Part shown: positions 45,600 through 55,494 of the stretch, piece after piece
Layout: every line of letters begins with the position of its first letter
Numbering within the stretch: the first letter of the stretch is position 1
From: Echinometra lucunter
Taxonomy: Eukaryota > Echinodermata > Echinoidea > Camarodonta > Echinometridae
Length of the DNA stretch: 64,000 bases
Assembly (NCBI GenBank): GCA_029962745.1
Contig: CM057154.1
Location: 2,831,416-2,895,415, forward strand
Direction of reading: 5' to 3'
Made by a program: the position numbers and the translations under genes
The notes under the pieces: model-generated
The model's database searches: none
Seen by the model: the letters and a program-made list of their open reading frames with translations, nothing else
Told to the model about the DNA's origin: nothing

Positions 45600-46510
45600 T
45601 TGTTTTCTATCTTTGCATCTTCTTTTCTGTCTTTGCTAATGTTATTCTTTGTTTTTATTCAATTTTTTCTCTTTCAGTATTTCATTATGTTATTACTTGT
45701 CTTATAAATCTTTCATTATGTTATTGTTTGTTTTTAGCAACATCATTTCGTTTCTAAGTTTCTTATGCTACTCATTGTTTTTCCTCCTGTCTTCTTCACT
45801 TTTCGTCTTTTCGTATGTTATTCTTTGATTATCATTTCTTCTTTTCTGTCTTTCCTTATGTTATTCTTTGTTTTCCTCTTCCATCTTCTCTTTCCATCTT
45901 TTCTTATGTTATTCTTTGTTTTTCCTTCAATTTTCTTATATTTCAGTCTCTTGTTATTCTTTGTTTTCTCGTTTCTTCTTTTCTATCTATCCTTAAGTTA
46001 TTCCTTGTTTTCTCCTATCTTCTTTTCTATCTTTCCTTATGTTATTCTTTGTTTTTTCTATCATCTTCTTTTTCCGTCATTCTTATGCTATTCCTTGTTA
46101 TTCTTTCTCTATCTTATCTTTCTGTCTTTTCTTATGTAATTCTTTGTTTTCTCCTTTCTTTTTTCCTCTCTTTCATTGTTATTTTTGGTTATTTCTTCTA
46201 TCTGCTTATCTTTCAGTATTTTCTTATGTTATTTTTTGTTTTCTCCTATCAACTTTTCCGTCTTTCATTTATTTCATTCTTTGTTATTCCTTCTATTTTC
46301 TTATCTTTTAATATTTTTCTTTTTGTTATTCTTTGTTCTCCCCTATTGTATCTTCTTTTCTATCTTTCCGTAAGTTATTTTTTGTTATCTTCTATCTTTT
46401 CATCTTTCAATCTATTCTTGTGTTATTTTTTGGTTTCTCTTATCTTCTCTTCTATCTTTCTCTATGTTAGTCCTTGTTTTTCCTATCTCCTTTTCTAGCT
46501 TTCCTTATCT
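45600..46510. repeat. Pyrimidine-rich minisatellite, about 44-bp period
   Basis: Diverged copies of TTTCCTTATGTTATTCTTTG followed by TTTTCTCCTATCTTCTTTT recur roughly every 44 bases for 0.9 kb, about twenty times by eye. The + strand is almost purely pyrimidine. The hydrophobic open frames (Leu/Phe/Tyr/Ser only) at 45455-46498 are by-products of this composition, not membrane proteins. Confidence 0.8.
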
Positions 46511-48216
46511 AATCCTTTTCTTCTATTTTCTTCTCTAAATGAATGGATCAACATGTATCATCACCTCCTCCACTTCTCCTCTCTTCTTTTTCTCTTTTGC
46601 TACCCCTCTACTTTTCTTTCTCTTTTTCTCTCTTATTCTACATAAATCTCAATGAATGTATCAATTAACATGTATTTTTTGATGTATGAGTTCATTAAAG
46701 GGAGTGAATTGAAAGTTGTGAGCACGTCTGGTATTATGATGATGCACGTAATAACAATTCAGAAAGTAATATTTGGAAGAGGTGCATTTATAATCAAATG
46801 TTTGCAACATTTTCCCGGATTTTTCCACGGATTTATGCTTATCTGGTGGCACTGTAATTTTCAAATTCATGCTGCTCGGTAAAGTATGGACAATGGATGT
46901 CATCAAGCTTTAATACTTCTAATTCAAGGAAAATTGATGATTACCATATAGCACACATTTTGCTCACAAAAACAATTGTCCTGAGTTTTTGTTTGTTTGT
47001 TTTTTTTTGTTTTGTTTTTTGTTGCTTTTTTGCAATGTGTGTTAGAGGAAATACAGAGAATGTCAAGGAAATGAACAAGAAATGAATTTTTTTAAAGAAA
47101 AAAAAACCAGACAGATAGAGAGTAGAAGAATAAAGACACACATTGAAAAATAGCAACGAAAAAATGATCGACAAATATCACATGGAGATAAAAACCTCCC
47201 AAATTTTAAAGGGGAGAGATACACTTAACAACATCATTGGCCTCCTAGGTTATCAGTCTTGTATATGATAAATTTCAACTTGGCATGGAGAATTTCAGGG
47301 CAGAAGTGGAAGGGAAAGAAGCAAAAGACTATTTGCTTTTTTCCTTTTTATTCCTCTGCTTGCCAGTGAATGTGGACGTACCTCCCTCTAGTCTGAACAC
47401 AGATTTCCATCCGCAATAATTCACTGACTAAACACGAGGACAATAATTATGTGCAATTTGAGTAGTACAGACCTACTAGTACACTATTTCTCTGAATGTA
47501 TTAATAATCTTTACCATTCTGTGAGAAGCTCCGGTTGAAATTATGGATTATCTGAGATGACTAGCATGTAGTACTCTTTCCTAAAGGGCGCAGCCCCCCC
47601 CCCCCCTTATGGTAAGTATGCCAGTCACCACAGATCCATGGTTTTAGGTTTAAAGATAGAAAAGTTCTTTCTGCTGAAGTTTAGTTTAAAGCTCGCTTGG
47701 TGACTCTTGTGGCTATATTGCGATAGTCATATCAATATCTCTAAAGTTTAATGTCATATTAGAGAGAGATAGAGAGAGAGAAGAGATAGAGAAGAGGTAT
47801 AATACAAAAGAGTTTTAATACAAAAACAAAGTTTATGATATATGCAGCAGATCAAATAAGTGGTGAAAACAGGAAAATCCCCCAGCATCTCTTTTACAGT
47901 GTATACAGGAAGTTACATTTAAATGTATTTTTAATGCAAATCTGACTATAAATTTGTTCCCAGAACTGAAAGGCTTGTGGATCAGAGAGAACTGCCACGG
48001 CACGAATGCTTAAATAAAGTTTATATCAGTATAGGTTTATCACTAACTTCTAAGGATGTTTATCCAGGATATTTCTTGTTCGACGTAACTTAATGCAAAT
48101 TCCACAGTTCACTTCATGACAGCAGTACATGTACTTTTTATCACGTGACCTATCCTTGGTCAATAATTATTGCAGGGCGAATTTGAAGTTTCCCGTTTCT
48201 AAAGCCCTCCCCCCCC

Positions 48217-48252
<36 letters not shown>

Positions 48253-48817
48253 ATCCTTTTCTCCCATGTTCTCTATATTCGTGCGATGAGACTGCTATGA
48301 ACAGAAGCTAGCGCAAAGACAGAATTAGTCAAGATAAGTTAACATGGTAAAAGCAACATTTTTTTCTGTGTATTCATTCATGTATTTGCTTCGTAATGGT
48401 TTAGGTGAGAACAAGTTATTAGGGTATTTACGTTCTACAAGTACATGTAGATCTGCAACCAGTTCTAAGGGGTCAGATTTTGCATTAGAAATAATTTTAG
48501 AATATAGCTTTATGTACACACTGTGGGATTATTGCTTGAGGATTTCTGTGTTCATAGACACTATGTATATTTTGATATACTCAAATGACATGTTGCATAT
48601 ATTCATAAACTTTATTTTTCTCAAAGGAACAAGCGTGATAAAATTCAACTGAAAGGATAATTTCCCACGCTGTGAGAGATCCCTTTACAATTTCGGGCAG
48701 AAAAACAAATTTGAACAAGAGATGATAACAATGACTCCTTTTCAACCTTACACAGTGTTATGAATGCTTCCACAAATCTTGCCTTTGATTTTCAATTTGA
48801 GCAAAATGCATGGCGGT
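46511..48817. other. No supported gene; microsatellites
   Basis: Includes a poly-C run at 47597-47608, a GA tract near 47761-47800 and poly-C followed by (CT)n at 48209-48250. The frames have no recognisable domain. Confidence 0.45.
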
Positions 48818-49022
48818 TGGCGAACCTTCGAAATAACGAACCCCTATTTCATTTTCGGAATAACAGACCTTCGGAATAACGCCAAAAATGTTCAGATTAA
48901 AGAAGCCTATTTCATTTTCGGACTAACGAACATCTAGGTATATGAAATTTGCGTGCTTCGGAATAACGAACCTCGGAATAACGAACCTTCGGAATAACGA
49001 ACCTTCTGAATAACGAACATCA
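48818..49022. repeat. Interspersed TTCGGAATAACGAACC repeat
   Basis: The motif TTCGGAATAACGAACC or a variant occurs about seven times, with two longer CCTATTTCATTTTCGGA units and a terminal head-to-tail run at 48957-49018. It resembles the end of a repeat-rich transposon, but both ends are not defined. Confidence 0.65.
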
Positions 49023-50736
49023 CCCGTTTTGTTGGACACTCTCCCCAACAATATGGCAATGAGCCAAAGTCACCAAGACCACAAAAATATTTCGTCTGTT
49101 CATTTCAAATTAAATGTTGACCAGAGAAGTATAATATTTTAGCCTGAAGGGCTCCTTTTTTTCTGGAAATCAGCATTTCAGGAAGTTTGGCTGAATAATT
49201 CGCAAAAGATTTTTAGTCTTAAGTTCAAACAAGCACATGTGATACAGCACAACGCTTCGTCATTTTATGAACTTTAAGACTCCCTTAACTGCTATCTTGA
49301 ATACAATTACATTAGAAATATTTGTTACACATTAAGATTCAGAAAGGAAGGCAATGGATTGCAATTTTCAGTGGGAGCATTATGGTTATATTGGTAAACT
49401 AGGGGTACAGCTGGCGTGTTTAGGTCCCGCGTAATTGGGGGCAGCACAAAATTTTGGAACAACTTAGGCTTATGATCTACTGAATACACAGAAGATGGAT
49501 GAATGCTGGTTATAATGTGCCTCTACCCTCTTTTTTTATTTTTTAAAAATTTATTTCCTGGAATGGGGTGGATAGCCCTTTCAGCATAAGTTGATTTTCA
49601 AAGGGGTCCACAAATAAAAACATTAACAAATCAAAATTTACAGGAGTAAAACTGAATGGGGAATGGGGAGGCTGTGTTATTGAATAATAGCGGGGCCCTT
49701 GGAAAAACCATCGGATGGAGTAAAGAAATACATAATTTTTTGTGATATTTGTGATATATTATTGACAAATTTGGCATTTTTAAATGAAAGGTGAATAATT
49801 TGAATTAATGGTTCTTTTTTTCTAATGACCTTTCAATACTTCTATAATTTTTTCCTGAAATAACGTTGCTGTTGATCAATAATGCTTTTTTTATTATTAT
49901 TATTTGGCCTATGAACGATATCGGCCAACTCATGAAATATTGTTGTCATGTTTTCCTGATTTTAGTATTTTTTTATAGTTAAAAGAATTATAGTTAAGTT
50001 AAATGGTGGAATTTTGGGGGGCATTTCCGGTCCGTGTCCCTTCCTTTTTCGATGGAAAATATACATTTTACCACCTTTTTAAATTGAGCCCTTCCCGTTG
50101 AAATGATAACTTTTTAAATTCTGTCTTTTATTCTATAGCTGTGAGACAATATTTTGGAGGGAGGAAATGGAATCCCCAAAATAAGCATTCCTCTGTTTTG
50201 TTTTGTTTTGTTTCGTTTTTTGTGTTTTGTTTTTGCTCATCAAGAATTTTTCTGAGGTGATCACAAATAGCAAGTTTATGAGATTCTATCGACCATTCCT
50301 TTTACATAGCGTGGCCCCGCCCGTTAAACGGACGGTTTTCTTTTTGGGCCAGTTGGTTAAAGCGTTCACACAAATCACGAAAGTGGTTAATTCACTTTTG
50401 TGATCACAGATTCCATATACAAAATCACACCACCACTCATTTAAATTCTCATGTGATTAATACAGTTTACAGTTATGTATTGTTTAAAAGTTCATCCATG
50501 AATTTTTTTCATATGCCACCTACATGTATTTCTGCTCTAGATCTATTTCTTATTTTGATAGTGACACAACAGTTAATCTACCATTTACCTGATAAAGGAA
50601 GAGGTGAAAAGAAAGAACTACAGTTCCCTGAAAAGATGAATAAATATAATGGTAATTCTACACTAAATACAAAGATGCACTGGGGAAGATGAACAAGATT
50701 TCATCTCTTGTAAAAAAGTGGAATTGCTCAGCCATC
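49023..50736. other. No supported gene
   Basis: AT-rich, unassigned. The part next to 50737 is probably the 3' UTR of the Penelope-like element on the minus strand, whose 3' border I cannot place. Confidence 0.4.
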
Positions 50737-53236
50737 CTATAGGTCCTTGTTAAGTCCAGACTCGAAAGACCTGGTGTTGATGATGAATTTCATTTCTGCC
50801 AATTTCCTGGCTTCTCTGTCTTTGAATTGAGTGCAAATTATGCAAACTTTTAGATCATCAAGTGAATGGCTGCTGGAGCTGAAGTGTTCAGCGCCAGGTA
50901 GTGAATATTTTTGTGTTTGATCGAACTTCTGTGATTATTGAAACGTAGTCTGAATTTGGTTCCTGTTTCGCTGATGGGGGCATTTAGAACATGAGGTACA
51001 GTAGATTACGTTCTCACTGTCACATGTGGCATAGGGGGGAAAGACGGAGTCGTTAGTTTTATTTCTTCAGACGTGAGCATGTGGGTGCAAATTTGGCACC
51101 GGCTCTTACCACACGGGCGATTGCCCTTCTGTTTAGGTTTCTTCGAGACTGAACTTTTCACAAGCAAGTTTCGCAGGTTTTCGGGTTGCTTCTGCGCATT
51201 GATGGGATGTTTTGAGAATGTGGTAGGCAAAGATTTGTCGAGAGAAAGATGTTTCCACTCCTTGTTGATTTCCTTAATCAACGTCCTGCTAGAGGGATGG
51301 TATGTGGTACTAGAGGTATCCTGTCAGATGACTGAGCATTTTTGGCTTTGTTTTTGAGTAGCTCATCACGATTTTTTGATTTTACTTTTTCTAGACAGCT
51401 GTTAACCATACGTAGTGGATAACCTCTTTGTAAGAAGAAACCTCCTAGAGTGGTCGCTTGCTTGTCGAACTCTTCATCCTCGGAGATAATTCTCCTGTAT
51501 CTCAGAAACTGACTATAGACGACCGCTTTTTTGCAGTGCCTAGGATGGAAACTTTCACGGCGCAGGTAGGTGTGTTTGTCGGTGGGTTTGTGATGCACGC
51601 TCGTAGAAATCTTGTTTCCGTCAGAAACCTTGAGTTTAACATCCAAAAAGTCGATTTCTGACTTTGATTTAGACATAGTGAACTTGATGTTTTCGTTCAC
51701 TTTTCCGAACTCATCTACAAACTTCACTAGTGACTCATCAGAGTCTGTCCAGATCATGAATATGTCGTCAATGTATCGAAGATACAATAGAGGCTTCTTC
51801 TCACATTCGGAAAGAAATCTTTCTTCTAACTCACACATGAAAATATTGGCATACGAGGGGGCCATTTTTGTGCCCATCGCAGTACCATCAGTTTGGAGAT
51901 AGAACTTATCATCAAACGTGAAGAAATTGTGTTTGAGTATAAACTCTGTTAACTTAGCGATATCAGATACAAACGATGTTTCTACGTCTCGCTTATCAAG
52001 GAAATCTGACATAGCTTTAATGCCATCAGCATGACCTATGTTAGTGTAGAGGAACGTTACATCCATAGTGACCAGAGTGAATGACTGAGGCGGCTTACCA
52101 TTAATGGACTTGATCTTATTGAGAAAGTCTGTAGTGTCCTTAATGTAGCTAGGAATCGAGGGTAGATACTTTTGTAAAGTTCTATCTACGAAAGCTGACA
52201 TCAGTTTTGTGAGTGAACCGCAGTTTGATATTATGGGCCGGCCTGATGGGATAATGTTATTTGATCTAGCTACGTCAATTACCTGGAGATTTCATCTTTT
52301 TGTTGCCCAAGATGTGAGCCCACTTTGGCTTGAAGTTTGTGGATCTTCGGCAGGAGATAAAGGCGGCTGGGTCTGGAATCGGCAGGGAGAAGATCTCTGC
52401 TTTCAGCTTTCGGGATGGTAGAGAGTGATGATATGACTCCTCCACCTAGACCTAGGTGGATCTCGTGAGTTTTTGTCATCGAAGTATTTACGGAATCTCA
52501 CGCGACGTTCGAAGTTCCGCACTTGTTGGCAGAGTTGGAGTTTGTCAAGCTTTGTGGTGGGGCAAAAAGACAAACCGCGGTCGAGAACTTTCGTTTCTGC
52601 ATCTTCAAGCTGATAGTGGGATAAGTTCACAAGTACGCTATGACCTTTAGGTGCATTATTGCCCTCTGATTCCGTTGACTTTTGTTGGCTGGCTTTGAAG
52701 ATAGGCCAAGAAGATATTAGTCGATGGAGTTTCTGTTTTTTCACCTTCATTCTCTCAAACAGTGCCTGCTTGTATTTCTTGTCCAGGTACTGAAATGTCG
52801 ATTTCACGTTGTCCAGGGAGTAGTTATGTTGTTCTAACGTTACTCGTAATGATTGGGCAGCGGCGTGGATATCATCACCCCTAGTTTCCTTTGTCTGGCA
52901 TAAGCATCTCGTAGAGCGTCATTTCTCAGCAGTTCCGAGGTGCGACGGCATATTTCGCGAGATTGTCGTGAATTGATTGTTGATCCAAGAGCGTTTTTTC
53001 ACGACAAATCCTTTAGGTACCAGATCCAACTTTTTACAACGCGATAAGAAATATAAGTCTGATCTTGTTTGCGCTAGTTTGACATTGATCTGTTCTAGCG
53101 CACGTCTTTCGTGGAGAACTGCGGCGTCCAGTAAAAAGTTCATACTGAGAATAATGCCCACGTGTTGGATGATTAATAATGTAGACAGTAATAACTTCAA
53201 AAAGAGTCGAAGGTACGGAATGTGTAAATCCAACAT
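50737..53236 (-). pseudogene. Penelope-like polyprotein, frameshifted
   Basis: The N-terminal part starts at an ATG at 53236 (LAQTRSDLYFLSRCKKLDLV), shifts frame, and continues at 52807-52403 with LSHYQLEDAETKVLDRGLSF and LCQQVRNFERRVRFRKYF. The RT at 52201-51278 holds VTMDVTFLYTNIGHADGIKA, LQTDGTAMGTKMAPSYANIF and the active site LRYIDDIFMIW, then IDFLDVKL. A frameshift near 51300 leads to the linker CGKSRCQICTHM, then ENVIYCTSCSKC. Another small deletion removes the start of the nuclease motif, leaving ISETGTKFRLRFNNHRSSI. A last shift precedes HSLDDLKVCIICTQFKDREA and KLAEMKFIINTRSF, ending at TAG 50737-50739. RT catalytic Asp residues are intact; the first Tyr of GIY-YIG is lost. Confidence 0.85.
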
Positions 53237-53256
53237 TAGCTTTTATTGTTCAGAAA

Positions 53257-53283
53257 TTTCGGCCGGCCTTGGGCCTTCCTCAG
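53257..53283 (-). ncRNA. Hammerhead-like motif in Penelope 5' region (copy 1)
   Basis: On the strand of the polyprotein: CTGAGGA, then AGGCCCAAGGCCGGCC with GGCC/GGCC self-pairing, then GAAA. It lies upstream of the polyprotein start, where Penelope-like elements are known to carry hammerhead ribozymes. An extra A between the first block and stem II and the lack of an obvious stem I make activity uncertain. Confidence 0.4.
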
Positions 53284-53496
53284 TGTATACAGTTTAATGA
53301 CAAGATAAATGCAAACAAAATTTTCCCTTTAGTAGCTCCTTAGCAACGCTCTGCGCGGACTGCGTACAGAGCGTTGCCAAGGAGCCAGAACTTATGTAAG
53401 CGTTCAATTAAAGAGAAGAAATAATGATATACCAAAAGTGGAGGAGCTACTAAGGACAATTTTGTTTGCATCTATCTTGTCATTACACTGTATACA

Positions 53497-53523
53497 CTGA
53501 GGAAGGCCTGAGGCGGGCCGAAA
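53497..53523 (+). ncRNA. Hammerhead-like motif (copy 2, inverted arm)
   Basis: The mirror copy in the right hairpin arm: CTGAGGA, AGGCCTGAGGCGGGCC, GAAA. The two conserved blocks are unchanged while the stem differs at several positions. Immediately downstream the MITE at 53530 separates it from the rest of its arm. Confidence 0.35.
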
Positions 53524-53529
53524 ATTCTG

Positions 53530-54328
53530 GGGTGGTATTCTGAGACTGTTTTAACTCTGTTTTAAGTCTGTTTTAGCAAATCGGTATTCTGAACACCGTT
53601 TTATCTCTGTTTTAACTTTTGTTTTAACTTTTGTTTTATTTTTCTAACCTGCGCATTTTAATTTGCATGCTTGGCGCAAATCGTGCGCAAGCGCGTAAAA
53701 ATGCCATATGCAATAACACGGTATTCTGAAGACCGTTTTTCCTTCTGTTTTAACTTTTTCCACTGGACATTCATGCTCATGAGATAAAAATGGGTGGGAG
53801 GTGTTTTAACTTTGTATGTGGTATGTCATGGCGGCAATTTTTCTCGCTCATTGTGTTTTGGTTGCAATGAGGGGGATAACGAAATCCAGTAAACCTTTCT
53901 GATATTCCATAACATTTAGAAGGATAATTTTTGCCTCGCGTGAAGAAATTTGGTAATTGTCTGAGAAAATATCAGAGATGATTTGCACAACTAAATTGTA
54001 TCACATCATCACATCTGAATTAAAGCAAGAAACTAAGCGCAAAATAATGCGCTCATTACAACGCGAATATATAAGTTCACGCATTTCACGCACCCCTTCC
54101 CCAGGGAGCGATCTTATTGGCTGAGTCAGCTTAGACTCATCTCTAACGACTTTCCCAATTGGATAATATCTTTGTGGTGGGTGTGGCTTTGATGACTTAC
54201 AACACCGTTAAAACAGTTCTCAGAATACCGTTTAAAGACTGTTTAGCGGTGTTGTAAATCAATGACTTAAAACAGAAGTTATAATAAGAACTTAAAACAC
54301 AGTTAAAACGGTGTTCAGAATACCACCC
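53530..54328. mobile_element. 0.8-kb MITE with GGGTGGTATTCTGA ends and CTG duplication
   Basis: Begins GGGTGGTATTCTGAGACTG and ends TTCAGAATACCACCC. The TGTTTTAACT-type motif recurs inside both ends. CTG lies on both sides (53527-53529 and 54329-54331). The uninterrupted left hairpin arm reads, on the minus strand, AAATTTCTGAACAATAAAAG, i.e. the empty site with one CTG. The interior is non-coding. A 3-bp duplication suggests the PIF/Harbinger or CACTA groups. Confidence 0.8.
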
Positions 54329-54395
54329 CTGAATAATAAAAGCTAATGTTGGATTTACACATGGCGTACCTTCGACTCTTTTTGAAGTTATAAAC

Positions 54396-54399
<4 letters not shown>

Positions 54400-54440
<41 letters not shown>

Positions 54441-54441
54441 C
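54400..54441. repeat. (TA)n microsatellite
   Basis: About 35 bases of TA repeat at the junction between the Penelope hairpin and the first tRNA-bearing unit. Confidence 0.9.
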
Positions 54442-54780
54442 AAAGAAAGAAATGAAAATGGGAGAATAATAATAGCGTACCTCCCTCAATGTTCCCCCAG
54501 AGCTGTCAACCATTTTGAATCAAGGGTTGAAAAATGCCTCCGCCGGGAATCGAACCTGGGTCACTGGCTTAGAACGCCAATGCCTTACCACTAGACCACA
54601 GAGGCGAGCCAGCAGTTAGGCGTGACCGAATCCAATTGACCGACATACAGATTTCCAACTCTTTTTGATTCTTTATTTGGTGCAGATGAGTTAATGAACA
54701 ATGAGAAGCTGCATGCCGCAGTTGGATCTAAGCTAGCAGCCTGGATACATGCATAAGTCAGAATAAGGGGACAATACATT
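54442..54780. repeat. tRNA-bearing unit, copy 1
   Basis: Shares with copy 2 the order GAAATGAAAATGGGAGAATA, CCTCCCTCAATGTTCCCC, the tRNA-like gene, GGTGCAGATGAGTTAATGAA, ATGCCGCAGTTGGATCT and GGATACATGCATAAGT. It lacks the outer part of the left terminal repeat and the right terminal repeat. At 54750 it keeps the empty site (GCATAAGTCAG) of the CACTA-ended MITE found in copy 2. Confidence 0.75.
54535..54605 (-). tRNA. tRNA-Arg(TCT)-like gene inside a repeat
   Basis: The minus strand folds as a 71-nt tRNA. The acceptor GCCTCTG/CGGAGGC has one G-T pair, and the discriminator is A. The D arm is GTCT-AGTGGTA-AGGC. The anticodon arm TTGGC-GTTCTAA-GCCAG gives anticodon TCT (Arg, AGA codons). The T arm CCAGG-TTCGATT-CCCGG has one A-C mismatch. 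The A box TGGTCTAGTGG and B box GGTTCGATTCC are intact, and TTTTT follows directly as a Pol III terminator. The body resembles tRNA-Gly/Glu-type sequences more than the tRNA-Arg(TCT) I know. It is repeated in the neighbouring unit, so it may be the promoter part of a mobile repeat rather than a housekeeping tRNA. Confidence 0.6.
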
Positions 54781-54928
54781 GTAAGAAATTTGACAAATGC
54801 AAACAACTTTGGCAACTTCTTTGTAAATAATAAACACTGAAAGAATTAAAAATGGGATAATAATAATTGTGTAGCTCCCTCAATGTTCCCCAAAGCTGTT
54901 ACCCATTTTGAATCAAGGGTTGAAAAAA

Positions 54929-54992
54929 TGCCTCCGCCGGGAATCGAACCTGGGTCACTGGCTTAGAACGCCAATGCCTTACCACTAGACCA
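54929..54992 (-). pseudogene. Truncated tRNA-Arg(TCT)-like copy
   Basis: Identical to the copy at 54535-54605 from the discriminator through T arm, anticodon arm (TCT) and A box, but lacking the 5' acceptor strand. Fourteen bases (CAGAGGCGAGCCAG on the + strand) are missing. It still has the Pol III boxes and a TTTTTT terminator but cannot form an acceptor stem. Confidence 0.75.
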
Positions 54993-55123
54993 GCAGTTAG
55001 GCGTGACCGACAGACAGATTTCCGACCTTTTTTTATCCTTTATTTTGGTGCAGATGAGTTAATGAACAATGAGAAGCCGCATGCCGCAGTTGGATCTCAG
55101 CTCGAAGCCTGGATACATGCATA

Positions 55124-55385
55124 CACTATGAACATGGCGGACAAAGAAAGCGGACAAAATAAACAACCTTTCATTCCACCCTTCACAATGGTTCAAAAGA
55201 ACATCCCTTCACAGATATTATGTTTAATCATGCAGTTCCAGGTGAATATGCATATGACACCTGTTCCACATATTTTAGACAATAGCAGTGAAGGGATGTT
55301 CTTTTGACTGCCAGAACCATTGTGAAGGGTAGGAATGAGGGGTTGTTTATTTTGTCCGCTTTCTTTGTCTGTCATGTTCATAGTG
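55124..55385. mobile_element. CACTA-ended foldback MITE, copy 1 (262 bp)
   Basis: Begins CACTATGAACATGGCGGAC and ends with the complement (CATGTTCATAGTG). The arms pair for about 100 bp (ACAAAGAAAGCGGACAAAAT, AAAAGAACATCCCTTCAC). It is flanked by ATA on both sides (55121-55123 and 55386-55388). The sister unit at 54750 shows the same locus without insertion and with a single ATA. The 3-bp duplication fits EnSpm/CACTA transposons. Short open frames over it are mirror images. Confidence 0.85.
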
Positions 55386-55494
55386 ATAAGTAAGAATAAG
55401 GGGACAATTATTATTCTCCATTTTCATTTCTTTCACAGTTTATTATTTACAAGGGAGTTGCCATAGTTGTTTGCATTCGTCAAATTTCTTTCAA

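Larger units (their letters stand above)
50737..53290 (-). mobile_element. Penelope-like retroelement (RT + GIY-YIG), degenerate
   Basis: Penelope-like elements encode one protein with a telomerase-related reverse transcriptase followed by a GIY-YIG endonuclease. On the minus strand the N-terminal region (53236 to about 52403), RT (52201-51278) and nuclease (about 51000-50737) follow in that order. The 5' end continues into a terminal region with a hammerhead-like motif and then into a large inverted repeat extending to 54400. The type of element (with GIY-YIG and CxxC linker) is that of the canonical Penelope/Neptune/Poseidon group; I do not assign it more precisely. Several frameshifts make the copy inactive. 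Confidence 0.85.
53164..54400. repeat. Large hairpin of two Penelope 5' ends, one arm interrupted
   Basis: The left arm (about 53164-53345) reads AGTAATAACTTCAAAAAGAG, CCAACATTAGCTTTTATTG, AAATTTCGGCC, CACTGTATACA-type and TAGTAGCTCC. The right arm (about 53440-53529 plus 54329-54400) is its complement. The right arm is split by a 0.8-kb MITE. The hairpin centre includes a second small hairpin, CTCCTTAGCAACGCTCTG with its complement CAGAGCGTTGCCAAGGAG (one mismatch). Head-to-head element ends are common in Penelope-like insertions. Confidence 0.75.
54784..55494. mobile_element. tRNA-bearing element with about 88-bp terminal inverted repeats (copy 2)
   Basis: The left arm 54784-54870 (AGAAATTTGACAAATGCAAA...ATAATAATTGT) is the complement of the right arm 55404-55494, at roughly 85-90 percent identity by eye. 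Between them lie the damaged tRNA-like gene and a unique segment shared with copy 1. A CACTA-ended MITE is inserted at 55124. TA repeats follow the right end. It combines long inverted repeats with a tRNA-type Pol III unit, and no transposase is present. Confidence 0.65.

Noticed and set aside
45455..46498. Hydrophobic multi-span membrane protein
   Set aside because: The Leu/Phe/Ser/Tyr-only composition follows from a pyrimidine-rich tandem repeat and appears in all three frames.
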